DNA of 64,000 nt from Limenecus sp048360435 (lineage in GTDB: Bacteria > Cyanobacteriota > Vampirovibrionia > Gastranaerophilales > Gastranaerophilaceae). The notes below the pieces were generated by a model, which searched no databases, had not been told where the DNA came from, and saw only the letters and a program-made list of their open reading frames with translations. The position numbers and the translations under genes are program-made. The DNA lies in assembly GCA_048360435.1 (NCBI GenBank), contig DBGCOP010000017.1, positions 1-64,000 on the forward strand, read 5' to 3'. Of the stretch, positions 48,393-57,552 are shown piece after piece. The first letter of the stretch is position 1. Each line of letters starts with the position of its first letter.

Positions 48393-48674
48393 ATGATTAC
48401 CATAAAAGATGTAGAACATGTAGCAAAACTTGCGAGACTTGAGCTTAATGAAGAAGAAAAAGTTAAATTCTCAAAACAGTTAGGCGACATTTTAAAATAT
48501 GTAGAACAGATGAATAAAGTTGATACAACAAACGTCGAACCTATGAGTCATGCAATCCCTATTGTGAATGTAATGAGAGAAGACAAGGTTGTATCAGAAC
48601 AAACCAAAGAAGAACTTATGGCCAATGCACCCGCAGAAGAGGACGGGTTCTTCAGGGTCCCGAAAATAAACTAA
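48393..48674 (+). CDS. gatC: Aspartyl/glutamyl-tRNA amidotransferase subunit C
   Basis: Small structural subunit of the GatCAB amidotransferase that makes Gln-tRNA(Gln) or Asn-tRNA(Asn). 93 aa with VEHVAKLARLELNEEE, FSKQLGDILKYVEQMNKVDT and the C-terminal EEDGFFRVPKI, a full-length match to the family. A TTGGAG site is upstream of the ATG. It stands alone: gatA and gatB are not in the window. Its own terminator follows. Confidence 0.95.
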   Translation: MITIKDVEHVAKLARLELNEEEKVKFSKQLGDILKYVEQMNKVDTTNVEPMSHAIPIVNVMREDKVVSEQTKEELMANAPAEEDGFFRVPKIN

Positions 48675-48680
48675 GATTCA

Positions 48681-48713
48681 AAAAGCTTAGAGGTTCTGCC
48701 CTCTAAGCTTTTT
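48681..48713 (+). terminator. Rho-independent terminator after gatC
   Basis: The 13-bp stem AAAAGCTTAGAGG / CCTCTAAGCTTTT has a 6-nt loop and a T5 tail. It separates gatC from pyrG. Confidence 0.85.
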
Positions 48714-48758
48714 AACTATAAGGAAAAGTATCAGATTATAACAGACAAGGGGTATCAA

Positions 48759-50369
48759 ATGACAACTAAGTACATTTTTGTAACAGGCGGTGTTGTTTCA
48801 TCACTGGGCAAAGGAATCGTAGCAGCATCACTGGGAAAACTTTTAAAATCCAGAGGTTTCTCGGTTGTAATACAAAAATTTGACCCTTATATAAATGTAG
48901 ACCCGGGAACAATGAGTCCCTTTCAGCATGGTGAAGTGTTCGTAACCGATGACGGTGCCGAAACTGATCTTGACCTGGGACACTATGAAAGATTTACTGA
49001 TACATCACTGGGTAAAGTAAACAATGTGACTTCAGGTTCTATATATCAGACAGTAATAAAAAAAGAGAGAAAAGGGGAATATTTAGGAGCAACTGTACAA
49101 ACTATCCCCCATATCACAAATGAAATTAAATCAAGAATCAAAAAAGCAGCATCTCAATTCAAACCTGATTTTCTAATCATAGAAATTGGCGGTACAATCG
49201 GTGACATTGAAAGTTTGCCTTTTATTGAATCAATAAGACAATTCAAAACCGAAATAGGTTTTGGAAACAGCATCAATATCCATGTAACTTTAATTCCATA
49301 CCTTCCGACTTCAGGAGAACTCAAAACAAAACCCTCACAGCATAGTGTTTCTGTTTTAAGAAGCTATGGATTACAGCCGGAGATTTTAGTTTGCAGAACG
49401 TCAAAACCAATCCCTAAAAAAGAAAAAGAGAAACTTGCTTTGTTCTGTTCTGTTCCTGTTGATGCAGTTATAGAATGTAAAGACTTAAAATCAATATATG
49501 AAGTGCCTCTTGCACTCGAAGAGCAAAATATGGCACATGTTGTACTTCAAAGATTACAGCTTCTTGATAAAAAACCGAACCTCGACAGCTGGAAAAAACT
49601 TGTTGATACAATTAAAAATCCTACAAAAACCTTCAAAATCGCAATCGCGGGTAAATATACAAATCTGTCTGATGCTTATATCTCTGTTGTTGAATCATTA
49701 AAACATGCCGGATATGCTCACCATGCAAAAATCGAAATAAAATGGATTAACTCAGAAGAATGCACGGACATTAAAAAAGCAAAAGAGATTCTTAGCGATG
49801 TTGACGGTCTCGTAGTACCCGGAGGTTTTGGTATCAGAGGAATAGAAGGAAAATTGAATGCAATAAGATATGCAAGAGAAAATAACCTTCCATTTTTGGG
49901 ACTCTGTCTGGGTATGCAATGTGCAGTAATCGAATACGCCAGAAACGTAGTAGGATTAAAAGAAGCTAATTCAATGGAATTCAATGAAGGAACACCTTAT
50001 CCTGTAATAGATATTATGCTTGAACAAAAGAATATCGAGAATATGGGCGGAACAATGAGACTTGGCAAGTATGATTGTGTGTTGAAAAAAGGGACAAAAG
50101 CTTTCGATGCTTACGGAAAAGTCAAAACAATCTCAGAACGCCATAGACACAGATATGAAGTAAACAATGAATATAAAGACCAAATTGAAAAGGCAGGACT
50201 TGTTTTTTCCGGTATGTCTCCCGACGGACAACTTTGTGAAATAGTGGAATACCCAAAAAATGACTGGTTTGTTGCATGCCAGTTTCACCCTGAATTCAAA
50301 TCAAGACCTGAACATCCACACCCCTTGTTTGCAGGTTTAATAAATGCTATAAATAATAAGAAAAAATAA
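48759..50369 (+). CDS. pyrG: CTP synthase
   Basis: Makes CTP from UTP, ATP and glutamine. 536 aa (typical 530-550). The N-terminal synthase domain starts KYIFVTGGVVSSLGKGIVAASLG and has KFDPYINVDPGTMSPFQHGEV in parts (DPYINVDPGTM, QHGEVFVTDDG). The C-terminal glutaminase domain at about 290-535 has the catalytic Cys in FLGLCLGMQCAVIEYA and the His/Glu in CQFHPEFKSRP. No abnormality. Confidence 0.98.
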   Translation: MTTKYIFVTGGVVSSLGKGIVAASLGKLLKSRGFSVVIQKFDPYINVDPGTMSPFQHGEVFVTDDGAETDLDLGHYERFTDTSLGKVNNVTSGSIYQTVIKKERKGEYLGATVQTIPHITNEIKSRIKKAASQFKPDFLIIEIGGTIGDIESLPFIESIRQFKTEIGFGNSINIHVTLIPYLPTSGELKTKPSQHSVSVLRSYGLQPEILVCRTSKPIPKKEKEKLALFCSVPVDAVIECKDLKSIYEVPLALEEQNMAHVVLQRLQLLDKKPNLDSWKKLVDTIKNPTKTFKIAIAGKYTNLSDAYISVVESLKHAGYAHHAKIEIKWINSEECTDIKKAKEILSDVDGLVVPGGFGIRGIEGKLNAIRYARENNLPFLGLCLGMQCAVIEYARNVVGLKEANSMEFNEGTPYPVIDIMLEQKNIENMGGTMRLGKYDCVLKKGTKAFDAYGKVKTISERHRHRYEVNNEYKDQIEKAGLVFSGMSPDGQLCEIVEYPKNDWFVACQFHPEFKSRPEHPHPLFAGLINAINNKKK

Positions 50370-50443
50370 CAGCATCCTTGTTTTATATACCTTTTTTCGG
50401 GGTATACATGATATAGGAAGACATAACAGTATAGGAGTGTACA

Positions 50444-51250
50444 ATGAATATTCTAATTTCAAACGATGACGGTCTTATGGCAAACGGCATAAGAGCTTTG
50501 ACAGAAGCTTTAAGCTGTGAACATGATGTATACGTAATTGCACCTGACAGAGAAAGAAGTGCAGCCGGTCATTCATTGACACTTCATACCCCGTTAAGAG
50601 TAGAAGAACTCGATCCGAAATTCGGAGCAAAAAGAAACTGGGTCACAACAGGTACACCCGGAGACTGCGTAAAAATAGGATTAAGTGCAATACTTGAGCC
50701 GCACGAAATGCCGGACTTAGTTATATCAGGAATAAATCACGGACCTAATCTTGGCGCAGATATACTGTATTCAGGAACTGTAAGCTGCGCACTTGAAGGT
50801 GCAATGCTTGGATTCCCCGCCATTGCAACTTCACTTGCAGGGCTCCATTGTGAACTTGAAAACTTTACTTTTGCTGCAAACTTTATGGCTAAATTTGTTG
50901 ATAAAATAAAAGAAATAAACTTCCCTCAAAAATCAATACTAAACATAAACTTCCCTTCTCTTGAGGAAGAAGATGTAGCAGGAATTGCAATCACAAAATT
51001 GGGAACAAGAATGTTCACAAGCAAATATGACAAAAGAATTGACCCCAGAGGTAAAGTCTATTACTGGCTAGCAGGTGAACTAATTGAATATGACGAAAAT
51101 GACGGAACAGACATTAACGCAGTTCGAATGAACAAAGTCTCTATCACTCCTATTACTTTTGAAATGACTCATCAAAGTATAATGAAAGATTTAGAAAAGG
51201 CATTTTGCGGTGAAACCTCATGCAATTGGTTTTCATCGAATAATGAATAA
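50444..51250 (+). CDS. surE: 5'-nucleotidase SurE
   Basis: Metal-dependent nucleoside monophosphatase (also acts on 3'-nucleotides and short polyphosphate in known members). 268 aa with NILISNDDGLMANGI (metal-binding DD near residues 8-9), APDRERSAAGHSLTLH, TGTPGDCVKIGL, VISGINHGPNLGADILYSGTV in parts (SGINHGPNLG, ILYSGTVS) and ALEGAMLG. The ribosome site AGGAG lies 6 nt before the ATG. It follows pyrG by 74 nt, in which a short TATACC/GGTATA stem is seen. Confidence 0.96.
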   Translation: MNILISNDDGLMANGIRALTEALSCEHDVYVIAPDRERSAAGHSLTLHTPLRVEELDPKFGAKRNWVTTGTPGDCVKIGLSAILEPHEMPDLVISGINHGPNLGADILYSGTVSCALEGAMLGFPAIATSLAGLHCELENFTFAANFMAKFVDKIKEINFPQKSILNINFPSLEEEDVAGIAITKLGTRMFTSKYDKRIDPRGKVYYWLAGELIEYDENDGTDINAVRMNKVSITPITFEMTHQSIMKDLEKAFCGETSCNWFSSNNE

Positions 51251-51332
51251 TTAATTAGAATAATCCGTTAACAAAAACATATATTTGGCATATAATATCC
51301 ATAAAATAAACAATTATTTGAGGATTTTATAT

Positions 51333-52457
51333 ATGTCAAAAATTAGAGTATTGACAGTATTCGGAACAAGACCTGAAGCCATAAAAATGGCACCTTTAGT
51401 AAAAGAGCTGGAAAAACACTCTGACGTTTTTAAAAGTATTGTCTGCGTAACCGCACAGCACAGACAAATGCTTGATCAAGTATTAAAACTTTTTGATATA
51501 AAACCGGATTTTGATTTAAATATCATGAAACCGAATCAGGATTTATGGAAAGTTACGGTCGAAGTTCTTTTATTAATGAAAGACGTAATAGAAGAATCTC
51601 ATCCGGATATTGTTCTTGTACATGGCGACACAACAACATCAATGGCTGCTGCACTTTCGTCATTTTACGCAAAAGTTCCTGTTGGACATGTAGAAGCAGG
51701 TCTTAGAACTTTTGACAAATATTATCCTTTTCCGGAAGAAATAAACAGAGTTTTTGCTGATGCAGTCTGCTCGTATCATTTTGCTCCAACGGAAACAAGT
51801 ATAGAAAACCTCAAAAAATCAGCAATTCCAGACACGCATATTTACAAAACAGGCAACACGGTAATTGACGCTCTTCTTCATACTGTTGAAAATAACAAAG
51901 CAGATTTGAGTTATATAGGATTGCATCCTGATTTAAAAACAATACTTTTAACTTCACACAGAAGAGAAAATTTTGGAGAACCGATAAAAAATATCTGCAA
52001 AGCAGTACTTGAACTTGTAGAAAAAAACAAAGATATACAGGTTGTGTATCCTGTACATTTGAACCCTAATGTTCAAAAGCCTGTTTATGAACTTTTGGAT
52101 AAAAAAGAACGAATTCATTTGATTGAACCTATGGAGTATGCCCCTTTTTCAACATTAATGAAAGAATCTCATTTAATTATGACTGATTCAGGCGGAGTCC
52201 AAGAAGAAGCACCCTCCTTAGGTAAGCCTGTTCTGGTTCTTCGAACTACCACAGAAAGACCCGAAGCCGTAGAATACGGAACAGTAAAACTCGTTGGAAC
52301 AAATAAAGAGGATATCGTTTCAGAAGTGCAAAAACTTTTGGACAATGAAGAAGAATATAAAAAAATGTCTGAAGCAATAAATCCTTATGGAGACGGACTT
52401 GCAAGCCAGAGAATTGTAGAAATTATAAGAAAAGAGTTCTATTCTAAACTTGACTGA
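51333..52457 (+). CDS. wecB: UDP-N-acetylglucosamine 2-epimerase (non-hydrolysing)
   Basis: Interconverts UDP-GlcNAc and UDP-ManNAc for surface polymers. I start at the ATG at 51333 (GAGGA 8-10 nt upstream; 374 aa); an in-frame codon 48 nt earlier adds residues unlike the family. GT-B fold motifs: VFGTRPEAIKMAPL, VHGDTTTSMAAALSSFY, HVEAGLRTFDKYYPFPEEINR in parts (HVEAGLRT, PFPEEINR), LLTSHRRENFG and TDSGGVQEEAPSLGKPVLVLR in parts. The product would feed the WecB/TagA-type ManNAc transferase at 33793; that link is inferred. Confidence 0.95.
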   Translation: MSKIRVLTVFGTRPEAIKMAPLVKELEKHSDVFKSIVCVTAQHRQMLDQVLKLFDIKPDFDLNIMKPNQDLWKVTVEVLLLMKDVIEESHPDIVLVHGDTTTSMAAALSSFYAKVPVGHVEAGLRTFDKYYPFPEEINRVFADAVCSYHFAPTETSIENLKKSAIPDTHIYKTGNTVIDALLHTVENNKADLSYIGLHPDLKTILLTSHRRENFGEPIKNICKAVLELVEKNKDIQVVYPVHLNPNVQKPVYELLDKKERIHLIEPMEYAPFSTLMKESHLIMTDSGGVQEEAPSLGKPVLVLRTTTERPEAVEYGTVKLVGTNKEDIVSEVQKLLDNEEEYKKMSEAINPYGDGLASQRIVEIIRKEFYSKLD

Positions 52458-52465
52458 TTAAAAGA

Positions 52466-53158
52466 TTACCACTGAATAATCACAACACCAGAATGTCCGT
52501 TTGAAGCTCTGGCACTTATGTTTTTGTTGTTTTCATCAAACAAACCGCCTTGACCGTATTTAGCAGATTTAGGTATATCATATAAATAATGATACTTTTC
52601 CGGTATGTGATATTGCATAATCTCGACAGTTCCTCCGACAGGTGTCATTCTTGTAGACTTAGATCCACCCGATGCTTTTATTTTTAAGGCATCAACAGTT
52701 GTACAAGAACCATCTTTTGCATCGATAAACTTGTTATCTTCATCCACATAAGTTCCTTTTCCGCCTTTACCTATATTTATAACTATCACAGGTTCTGAAA
52801 TAGGCTTATGTTTTGATATTATTTGGCCGGGTTTACCGCTTCCATAAGGTGTTGCTCCACCGCCACCGCCAATAGCAATGACAAAGAATCCTGCATTAAT
52901 TTTAGGGCGTGAAAAAATACAACTGTTTGAAATTGTTGTTCTTACAAGCATTTTTTCACCATTATTAATTTTATAAAGTTTTCCAACATGTCTGCCCTGA
53001 TTATCAAGGCTGCACACAAAACGTCCTCTTGTATATTTTGAAGCATGAGCAATATAGTGATTTAAAAAAACAGGTTTTAACACAATTTTAAAAAGAGATA
53101 TCATTAATGCTAAAGAAAAGATTATTATCAATGCTGTTTGAATTTTTCGTTTAGACAT
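52466..53158 (-). CDS. Membrane-anchored glycine-rich protein, unknown function
   Basis: 230 aa. One N-terminal hydrophobic helix (residues about 7-28, after MSKRKIQ) probably anchors it with the rest outside. From about residue 85 comes a pattern found in glycine-rich surface and phage tip domains: FFVIAIGGGGGATPYGSG, then VIVINIGKGGKG, ASGGSK, a GQGGLF turn and the ending GHSGVVIIQW. Such domains fold around polyglycine-type helices or beta frames and appear in fibres. No enzymatic motif is visible. It converges with wecB (8-nt gap) and is divergent from the parvulin gene. Confidence 0.65.
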   Translation of the reverse strand: MSKRKIQTALIIIFSLALMISLFKIVLKPVFLNHYIAHASKYTRGRFVCSLDNQGRHVGKLYKINNGEKMLVRTTISNSCIFSRPKINAGFFVIAIGGGGGATPYGSGKPGQIISKHKPISEPVIVINIGKGGKGTYVDEDNKFIDAKDGSCTTVDALKIKASGGSKSTRMTPVGGTVEIMQYHIPEKYHYLYDIPKSAKYGQGGLFDENNKNISARASNGHSGVVIIQW

Positions 53159-53226
53159 AAATCACCCGTTTAAAGTACAATCATTCTAATATTTTTCATT
53201 TGTATTTGCAAGATAATAGTTTATGT

Positions 53227-53235
53227 TGATATAAT
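53227..53235 (+). promoter_or_regulatory. Extended -10 element for the parvulin-pepP-trmH unit
   Basis: TGATATAAT: perfect TATAAT with the TGn extension. The start near 53242 gives a 23-nt leader with GGAG before the ATG at 53265. Confidence 0.5.
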
Positions 53236-53264
53236 TAACTTTGTACATAAAAATGGAGAATATT

Positions 53265-53546
53265 ATGACACAAGTAAGAGCAAGCCACCTTCTTGTTAAA
53301 ACAGAAGAAGAAGCAAAATCACTCAGAGAAGAAATCATTAACGGCAAAAAATTCGAAGATGTTGCAGCAGAAGTTTCCATGTGCCCATCAGGTGCAAACG
53401 GCGGAGACCTTGGCTTTTTTGGAAAAGGTGTAATGGTTAAAGAATTCGAAGATGCTGCTTTTTCAATGAATGTAGGAGATCTGTCAGAACCTATCCAAAC
53501 TCAATTCGGCTGGCACCTGCTTTATTTAACAGACAAACAAGATTAA
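53265..53546 (+). CDS. Parvulin-type peptidyl-prolyl isomerase
   Basis: 93 aa from the ATG at 53265 (GGAGAA 4 nt before), a single parvulin (PpiC-like) domain with nothing else: VRASHLLVKTEEEAKSLREEI in parts (RASHLLVKTE), FEDVAAEVSMCPSGANGGDLGFFG in parts (GANGGDLGFFGKG) and MVKEFEDAAFSM, ending FGWHLLYL with the active-site His. No signal peptide, so it is cytoplasmic, like E. coli PpiC. It helps proline isomerisation during folding. It lies 5 nt before pepP. Confidence 0.95.
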   Translation: MTQVRASHLLVKTEEEAKSLREEIINGKKFEDVAAEVSMCPSGANGGDLGFFGKGVMVKEFEDAAFSMNVGDLSEPIQTQFGWHLLYLTDKQD

Positions 53547-53551
53547 TTAAT

Positions 53552-55186
53552 ATGCTTAAAAAATTAAGAGAAATTTTATTAAAAAAAGACATTGATTATC
53601 TTCTTATCAATACAACAGATGAGTTTCTTGTTGAATACAATGAACTTTCAAATTGTGCAAGATATTTTGTAACCGGCTTTTCCGGTTCAACAGGTGATGC
53701 GTTGATATCAAAAAATAAACTATGGTTGTTTGTTGACGGAAGATATCACCAGCAAGCTGATAATGAAGTAGACCACAAAACAACAGAAGTCGTTAAACTT
53801 CAATTAGGTCAAACTTTCTTAAACGAATTATCCGAAAGAATTGAATCCGGAAGCAAAATCGGTGTAGTTTCAAAAAAAGTTTCTCTTAATTTTTATAAAT
53901 TATTAAAAACAAAAGTGTCAAAAAAACACTGTAAAATTACTTCACTGGATGAAGACCCGATTGAATCAATACAAAAACTTACAACAAGCGATAATGGCGA
54001 AATAGTAAAAAAAATTGATATTGAAATTTCAGGAATTAGTGCAGATGAAAAATTCAAAATGCTTGCAAAAAAACTCAAAAAAGGAGAAGCATATTTCGAC
54101 TCAAACCTTGAAAATATTGCATATTTAACTAATTGCAGACAATACAAAACGCCTTTTTCATCTGTTTTCAAAGCCAAAGCTGTTATTACAAAAGAAAAAA
54201 CAATCATTTATAGTAATGAAAAATTTGCTGAAAATATAGGCAAATTTTTTGAAATTCTACCGTTATCTGAATTTGACAAAGCTTTTAAGCCACACTCACG
54301 AGTGTTTTTTAATCCATCAACAATAAACTACTATGATTATAAACTGATAAAATCAAAAGCTGCTGAAGCCCGAAAAGATTTCTTCAAAGAGATGAAAGCA
54401 GTAAAAAATAATGAAGAAATAGCTCATTTCAAAAAGAATTTCATAAGAACCGACAATGTAGTGAACAAAGCCTTTGAATTAATTCAAACAAAAAATAATC
54501 TTTCTGAAAAAAGCTTGTCAGATGCTGTTGAAAAAGAATTTAAAAATCAAGGTGCAAAACAGTTAAGTTTTAAAACTATTCTTGCTGCCGGGAAAAATTC
54601 TTCAATCATACATTATTCTCACCCTGATGAAAATGTAAAAATTCAAAATGGAGACTTTATTCTTCTTGATTGCGGGGGGCATTTTGAAGGCGGTTATTCA
54701 ACAGATATAACAAGAACCTTCGTAAAAGGCACCCCTTGTGAACTTCAAAAAAGAGTATACACCACAGTTATGAGGATGTTTCTTAACGCCTATAATTACA
54801 AAGTTACAAACAAAACCACAGGCTATACGCTAGATAGAGTTGCAAGAAAAATCCACAAACAATCCGGACTGAAAGATTTCAATTTCAATCATGGACTTGG
54901 TCATGGAGTAGGAATAAGCGTACATGAAAATCCACCGACAATTTCTTGTGGAGCTTTTGGAAAACGTGTATTAAAAGAAAATATGGTATTTACAATTGAA
55001 CCGGGTTTATACAAACCGGGTTTTGGAGGTGTAAGACTGGAAAACACCGTATATTTAACAAAAGAAAAGGGACAGCTAAAAATAAAATCATTTTCACATG
55101 TCCCCTTTCAAGAACAAGCAATTGATTATAATCTTCTGAATAAACAGGAAAAACAATGGCTAAATGAATGGCAGGCAGGAAAATAA
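53552..55186 (+). CDS. pepP: Xaa-Pro aminopeptidase (M24, PepP-like)
   Basis: Removes N-terminal residues before proline. 544 aa: two creatinase-like N-terminal domains (about 1-130 and 140-290) and a C-terminal pita-bread metallopeptidase domain. Metal ligands are in LLDCGGHFEGGYSTDITRTF (both Asp), NHGLGHGVGISVHE (His), FTIEPGLY (Glu) and VRLENTVYLT (Glu). It follows the parvulin gene by 5 nt and its stop overlaps the next start (TAATG). It resembles the long eukaryote/gram-positive APP form. Confidence 0.94.
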   Translation: MLKKLREILLKKDIDYLLINTTDEFLVEYNELSNCARYFVTGFSGSTGDALISKNKLWLFVDGRYHQQADNEVDHKTTEVVKLQLGQTFLNELSERIESGSKIGVVSKKVSLNFYKLLKTKVSKKHCKITSLDEDPIESIQKLTTSDNGEIVKKIDIEISGISADEKFKMLAKKLKKGEAYFDSNLENIAYLTNCRQYKTPFSSVFKAKAVITKEKTIIYSNEKFAENIGKFFEILPLSEFDKAFKPHSRVFFNPSTINYYDYKLIKSKAAEARKDFFKEMKAVKNNEEIAHFKKNFIRTDNVVNKAFELIQTKNNLSEKSLSDAVEKEFKNQGAKQLSFKTILAAGKNSSIIHYSHPDENVKIQNGDFILLDCGGHFEGGYSTDITRTFVKGTPCELQKRVYTTVMRMFLNAYNYKVTNKTTGYTLDRVARKIHKQSGLKDFNFNHGLGHGVGISVHENPPTISCGAFGKRVLKENMVFTIEPGLYKPGFGGVRLENTVYLTKEKGQLKIKSFSHVPFQEQAIDYNLLNKQEKQWLNEWQAGK

Positions 55187-55938
55187 TGGAAGAAATAACA
55201 AGTGTTTCAAATTCAAAAATTAAAGAAACAGTAAAACTCCATCAAAAAAAATACAGAAATGAAACCGGACTTTTTTTGCTTGAAGGACACAAGCCGATTT
55301 TAGAAGCTTTTCTTGCAGGGATAGAAATAAAAGCAGTTTTCACAACAGAAAAACACATAGAAAAATTTGATTTTATAAAAGAAAAAATAATTCTTGTTAC
55401 ACAGGCTGTTTTAGAAAAGCTTTCCACAACTGAAAGTATGCCGGAAGCAGCAGCTATTGCAACACAAATAAAATACTCGAAAGATACCCTTAAAAATAAG
55501 ACAAGAATTCTTCTTGTTGAAAATATAAAAGATGCAGGAAATCTGGGAACACTGATAAGATCGGCATGTGCATTTTCAATGGACGGAATCATTCTTTGCG
55601 GAGAAACAGTTGATATTTACAATCCAAAAGTTATACGTTCAACAGTCGGTGCTTTGTTTAAACTTCCGATAATTAAATTATCTCTGGATGAAACAAAAGA
55701 ACTTTTTAAAAATTCAAAACTAATTGCAACAGTTGTTAACTATAAAGATACAATACATCCTGAAAAAATTAATTACAAAGAGCCGTTTATCTTGATGTTA
55801 GGGTCAGAGGCTAACGGGTTAACCAAAGAAGCAATAAATTTATCTGACATAAAAACAACCATTCCCATATCCTCTGCCACAGAATCTTTAAATCTAAGCA
55901 CTGCCGGTTCTATTCTTTTGTATATAAGTTCAAGATAA
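55186..55938 (+). CDS. TrmH/SpoU-family RNA methyltransferase
   Basis: 2'-O-ribose methyltransferase of the SPOUT class. 250 aa from the ATG at 55186 (AGGAAAA upstream). The N-terminal substrate-binding part (about 1-90) has KIKETVKLHQKKYRNETGLFLLEG in parts (RNETGLFLLEG). The SPOUT knot has ENIKDAGNLGTLIRSA, ILMLGSEANGL and IPISSATESLNLSTAGSILLY in parts (motif 3: SATESLNLSTAG). Target base unknown (23S rRNA or tRNA). It ends directly against the convergent calpain-like gene. Confidence 0.93.
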   Translation: MEEITSVSNSKIKETVKLHQKKYRNETGLFLLEGHKPILEAFLAGIEIKAVFTTEKHIEKFDFIKEKIILVTQAVLEKLSTTESMPEAAAIATQIKYSKDTLKNKTRILLVENIKDAGNLGTLIRSACAFSMDGIILCGETVDIYNPKVIRSTVGALFKLPIIKLSLDETKELFKNSKLIATVVNYKDTIHPEKINYKEPFILMLGSEANGLTKEAINLSDIKTTIPISSATESLNLSTAGSILLYISSR

Positions 55939-57552
55939 TCAATCAGAACTCAAATCAGCAGCAGCATATGTTTCAAATTTTTCGAGAAATTGTTTGCGAG
56001 ACAGAACAATTTCCTTATCTTTATTAGGTTCAACAAGATACACAGAATCTTTCGTTATTTTAGTTACAGCATAAGCATGTGCATTGCTCAAACCGAGTGC
56101 TTTTTCTTCGGAACTAAGCTCAGTGTCAACAGAATCCTGCGGTGTTGCAACAGTCACCATCATATCCTTTGATTCCATTTTCTCCTGAAGATGATTCAAT
56201 ACACTATCTGTTATCGGTGTACACATACCCCACATAATATTAGTTTCATTTTCCTTACCTGTAAGTACATTTATTGCTTCATAAACAGGCGCACCATCAA
56301 CAATTACATGTTTCTCTTCCGTACGGTATTTCTCATATCCCAACAAAAAAGCAGTAAAATCGGGATCACCGGTACCAAGTCTTCCCATAGCTTTTTCTAT
56401 CTCAGCTTTTGCAAATGTATATTCTTTTTTTGCACCTCTAAGTTTCACCGTCACAGTTCCATCTTGCTTATTATAAGATAATGTTTCAGATAAAAGATTC
56501 CTGCCTTTTTCTGTTGTAGAAAGGCTTTTTACTGTACTGGCAAGGTAACAGGTTCCTGCATATCCCTGTTTAAAAGAAGTATCAATTTTACCGTTCAATA
56601 ATTTTTCATTAAACTTTTCATTTAAACCGGATTCCATGTTCTTTTTATATTCAATAATTTTTCCGTTTGAAGCATATTTTGTGTAAATAAATATATTACC
56701 CTCAGAATCATAAACGCTTCTTTCCTGTAATTTTCTGTTTCTCGAGTTATAGATTTCTTGTCTTGTCCGCTGACCTTTTGAATTAAAACGCTCAAGAACC
56801 AAATCTCCGTTTTCAAGTTGAGACTGCTTTGAAATAACAGATTTACCGTTTTTAGCAAACTTTTGTTCTTCTATAACAAAACTTGAATACACATCAGCAT
56901 AAAGACCTTTTGAATAAACAGTGCCGTCTTTTCTGTAAACAGTGGTTTCATAACGTTTGCCACTGTCTGTTTTAACAGGAAGAGTATGTTCTTTTAAAGA
57001 TCCGTTTTTTCTATATACAGCAATTTCCTCCGGCTCGCCCATATACATTTTCATTTCAGTTATGCCATTTTTTTCATAAAACTTTTTTGAAACAGGTTTG
57101 TTATTACCATTATCATATACGGTTTCGCCTAAAACTTCGCCGGTTTCAGGGTTAAGTTCACTCGATTTTTTTATTCCAAAAGGTGAATTTTCATAAAAAA
57201 CATCCCTAACAATAATTTTACCATCGCTATTTTGTGTTTCAGCTTTTTCAACAATATTTGTACCAGGTTTTATATATTCAACATATGTATCGCCGTAAGA
57301 ATATACTGTCTTTCTTGAAATCAAAGAATCATCTTTGCTTCTGTAAGTCAAAAATACCGGGTTTCCGTTTTCATCTTTTGATTCCTTTGTATAAATTTTA
57401 TCTTTGTCCTTTTCAGCAGATGTAATTTCAACATTCAGCCCTTCCTCCTCATTAAATTCGGAAGAAAACATTCTCTCAGCAGAAACAGAATTCTGCACAG
57501 CAGAAGAGTTATTGTTCAAAGATATTAAAGTATTTATATTATCCACCTTCAT
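55939..57552 (-). CDS. Calpain-like (C2 family) cysteine protease with N-terminal repeats
   Basis: 537 aa from the ATG at 57552 (the frame stays open to 57612 but the extra residues look uncoded). The C-terminal domain (about 325-530) carries QGYAGTC at 329-335, with Cys335 six residues after Gln329 as in calpains (QG-x-x-GxC), NAHAYAV with His492, and VEPN with Asn510. The Cys-His spacing is 157, equal to that of calpain-2 (C105, H262). So the full Cys-His-Asn set with the oxyanion Gln is present. Residues about 60-310 hold diverged repeats of the type 'YRKDGTVYSKG', like toxin_YwqK/MORN-style repeats. No signal peptide or EF hands. Substrate and location unknown. A TACAAA box is 5 nt from the ATG and there is no ribosome site. 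Confidence 0.75.
   Translation of the reverse strand: MKVDNINTLISLNNNSSAVQNSVSAERMFSSEFNEEEGLNVEITSAEKDKDKIYTKESKDENGNPVFLTYRSKDDSLISRKTVYSYGDTYVEYIKPGTNIVEKAETQNSDGKIIVRDVFYENSPFGIKKSSELNPETGEVLGETVYDNGNNKPVSKKFYEKNGITEMKMYMGEPEEIAVYRKNGSLKEHTLPVKTDSGKRYETTVYRKDGTVYSKGLYADVYSSFVIEEQKFAKNGKSVISKQSQLENGDLVLERFNSKGQRTRQEIYNSRNRKLQERSVYDSEGNIFIYTKYASNGKIIEYKKNMESGLNEKFNEKLLNGKIDTSFKQGYAGTCYLASTVKSLSTTEKGRNLLSETLSYNKQDGTVTVKLRGAKKEYTFAKAEIEKAMGRLGTGDPDFTAFLLGYEKYRTEEKHVIVDGAPVYEAINVLTGKENETNIMWGMCTPITDSVLNHLQEKMESKDMMVTVATPQDSVDTELSSEEKALGLSNAHAYAVTKITKDSVYLVEPNKDKEIVLSRKQFLEKFETYAAADLSSD

Noticed and set aside
50375..50430. Stem TATACC/GGTATA after pyrG as a terminator
   Set aside because: The stem is short and AT-rich and has no T run after it.
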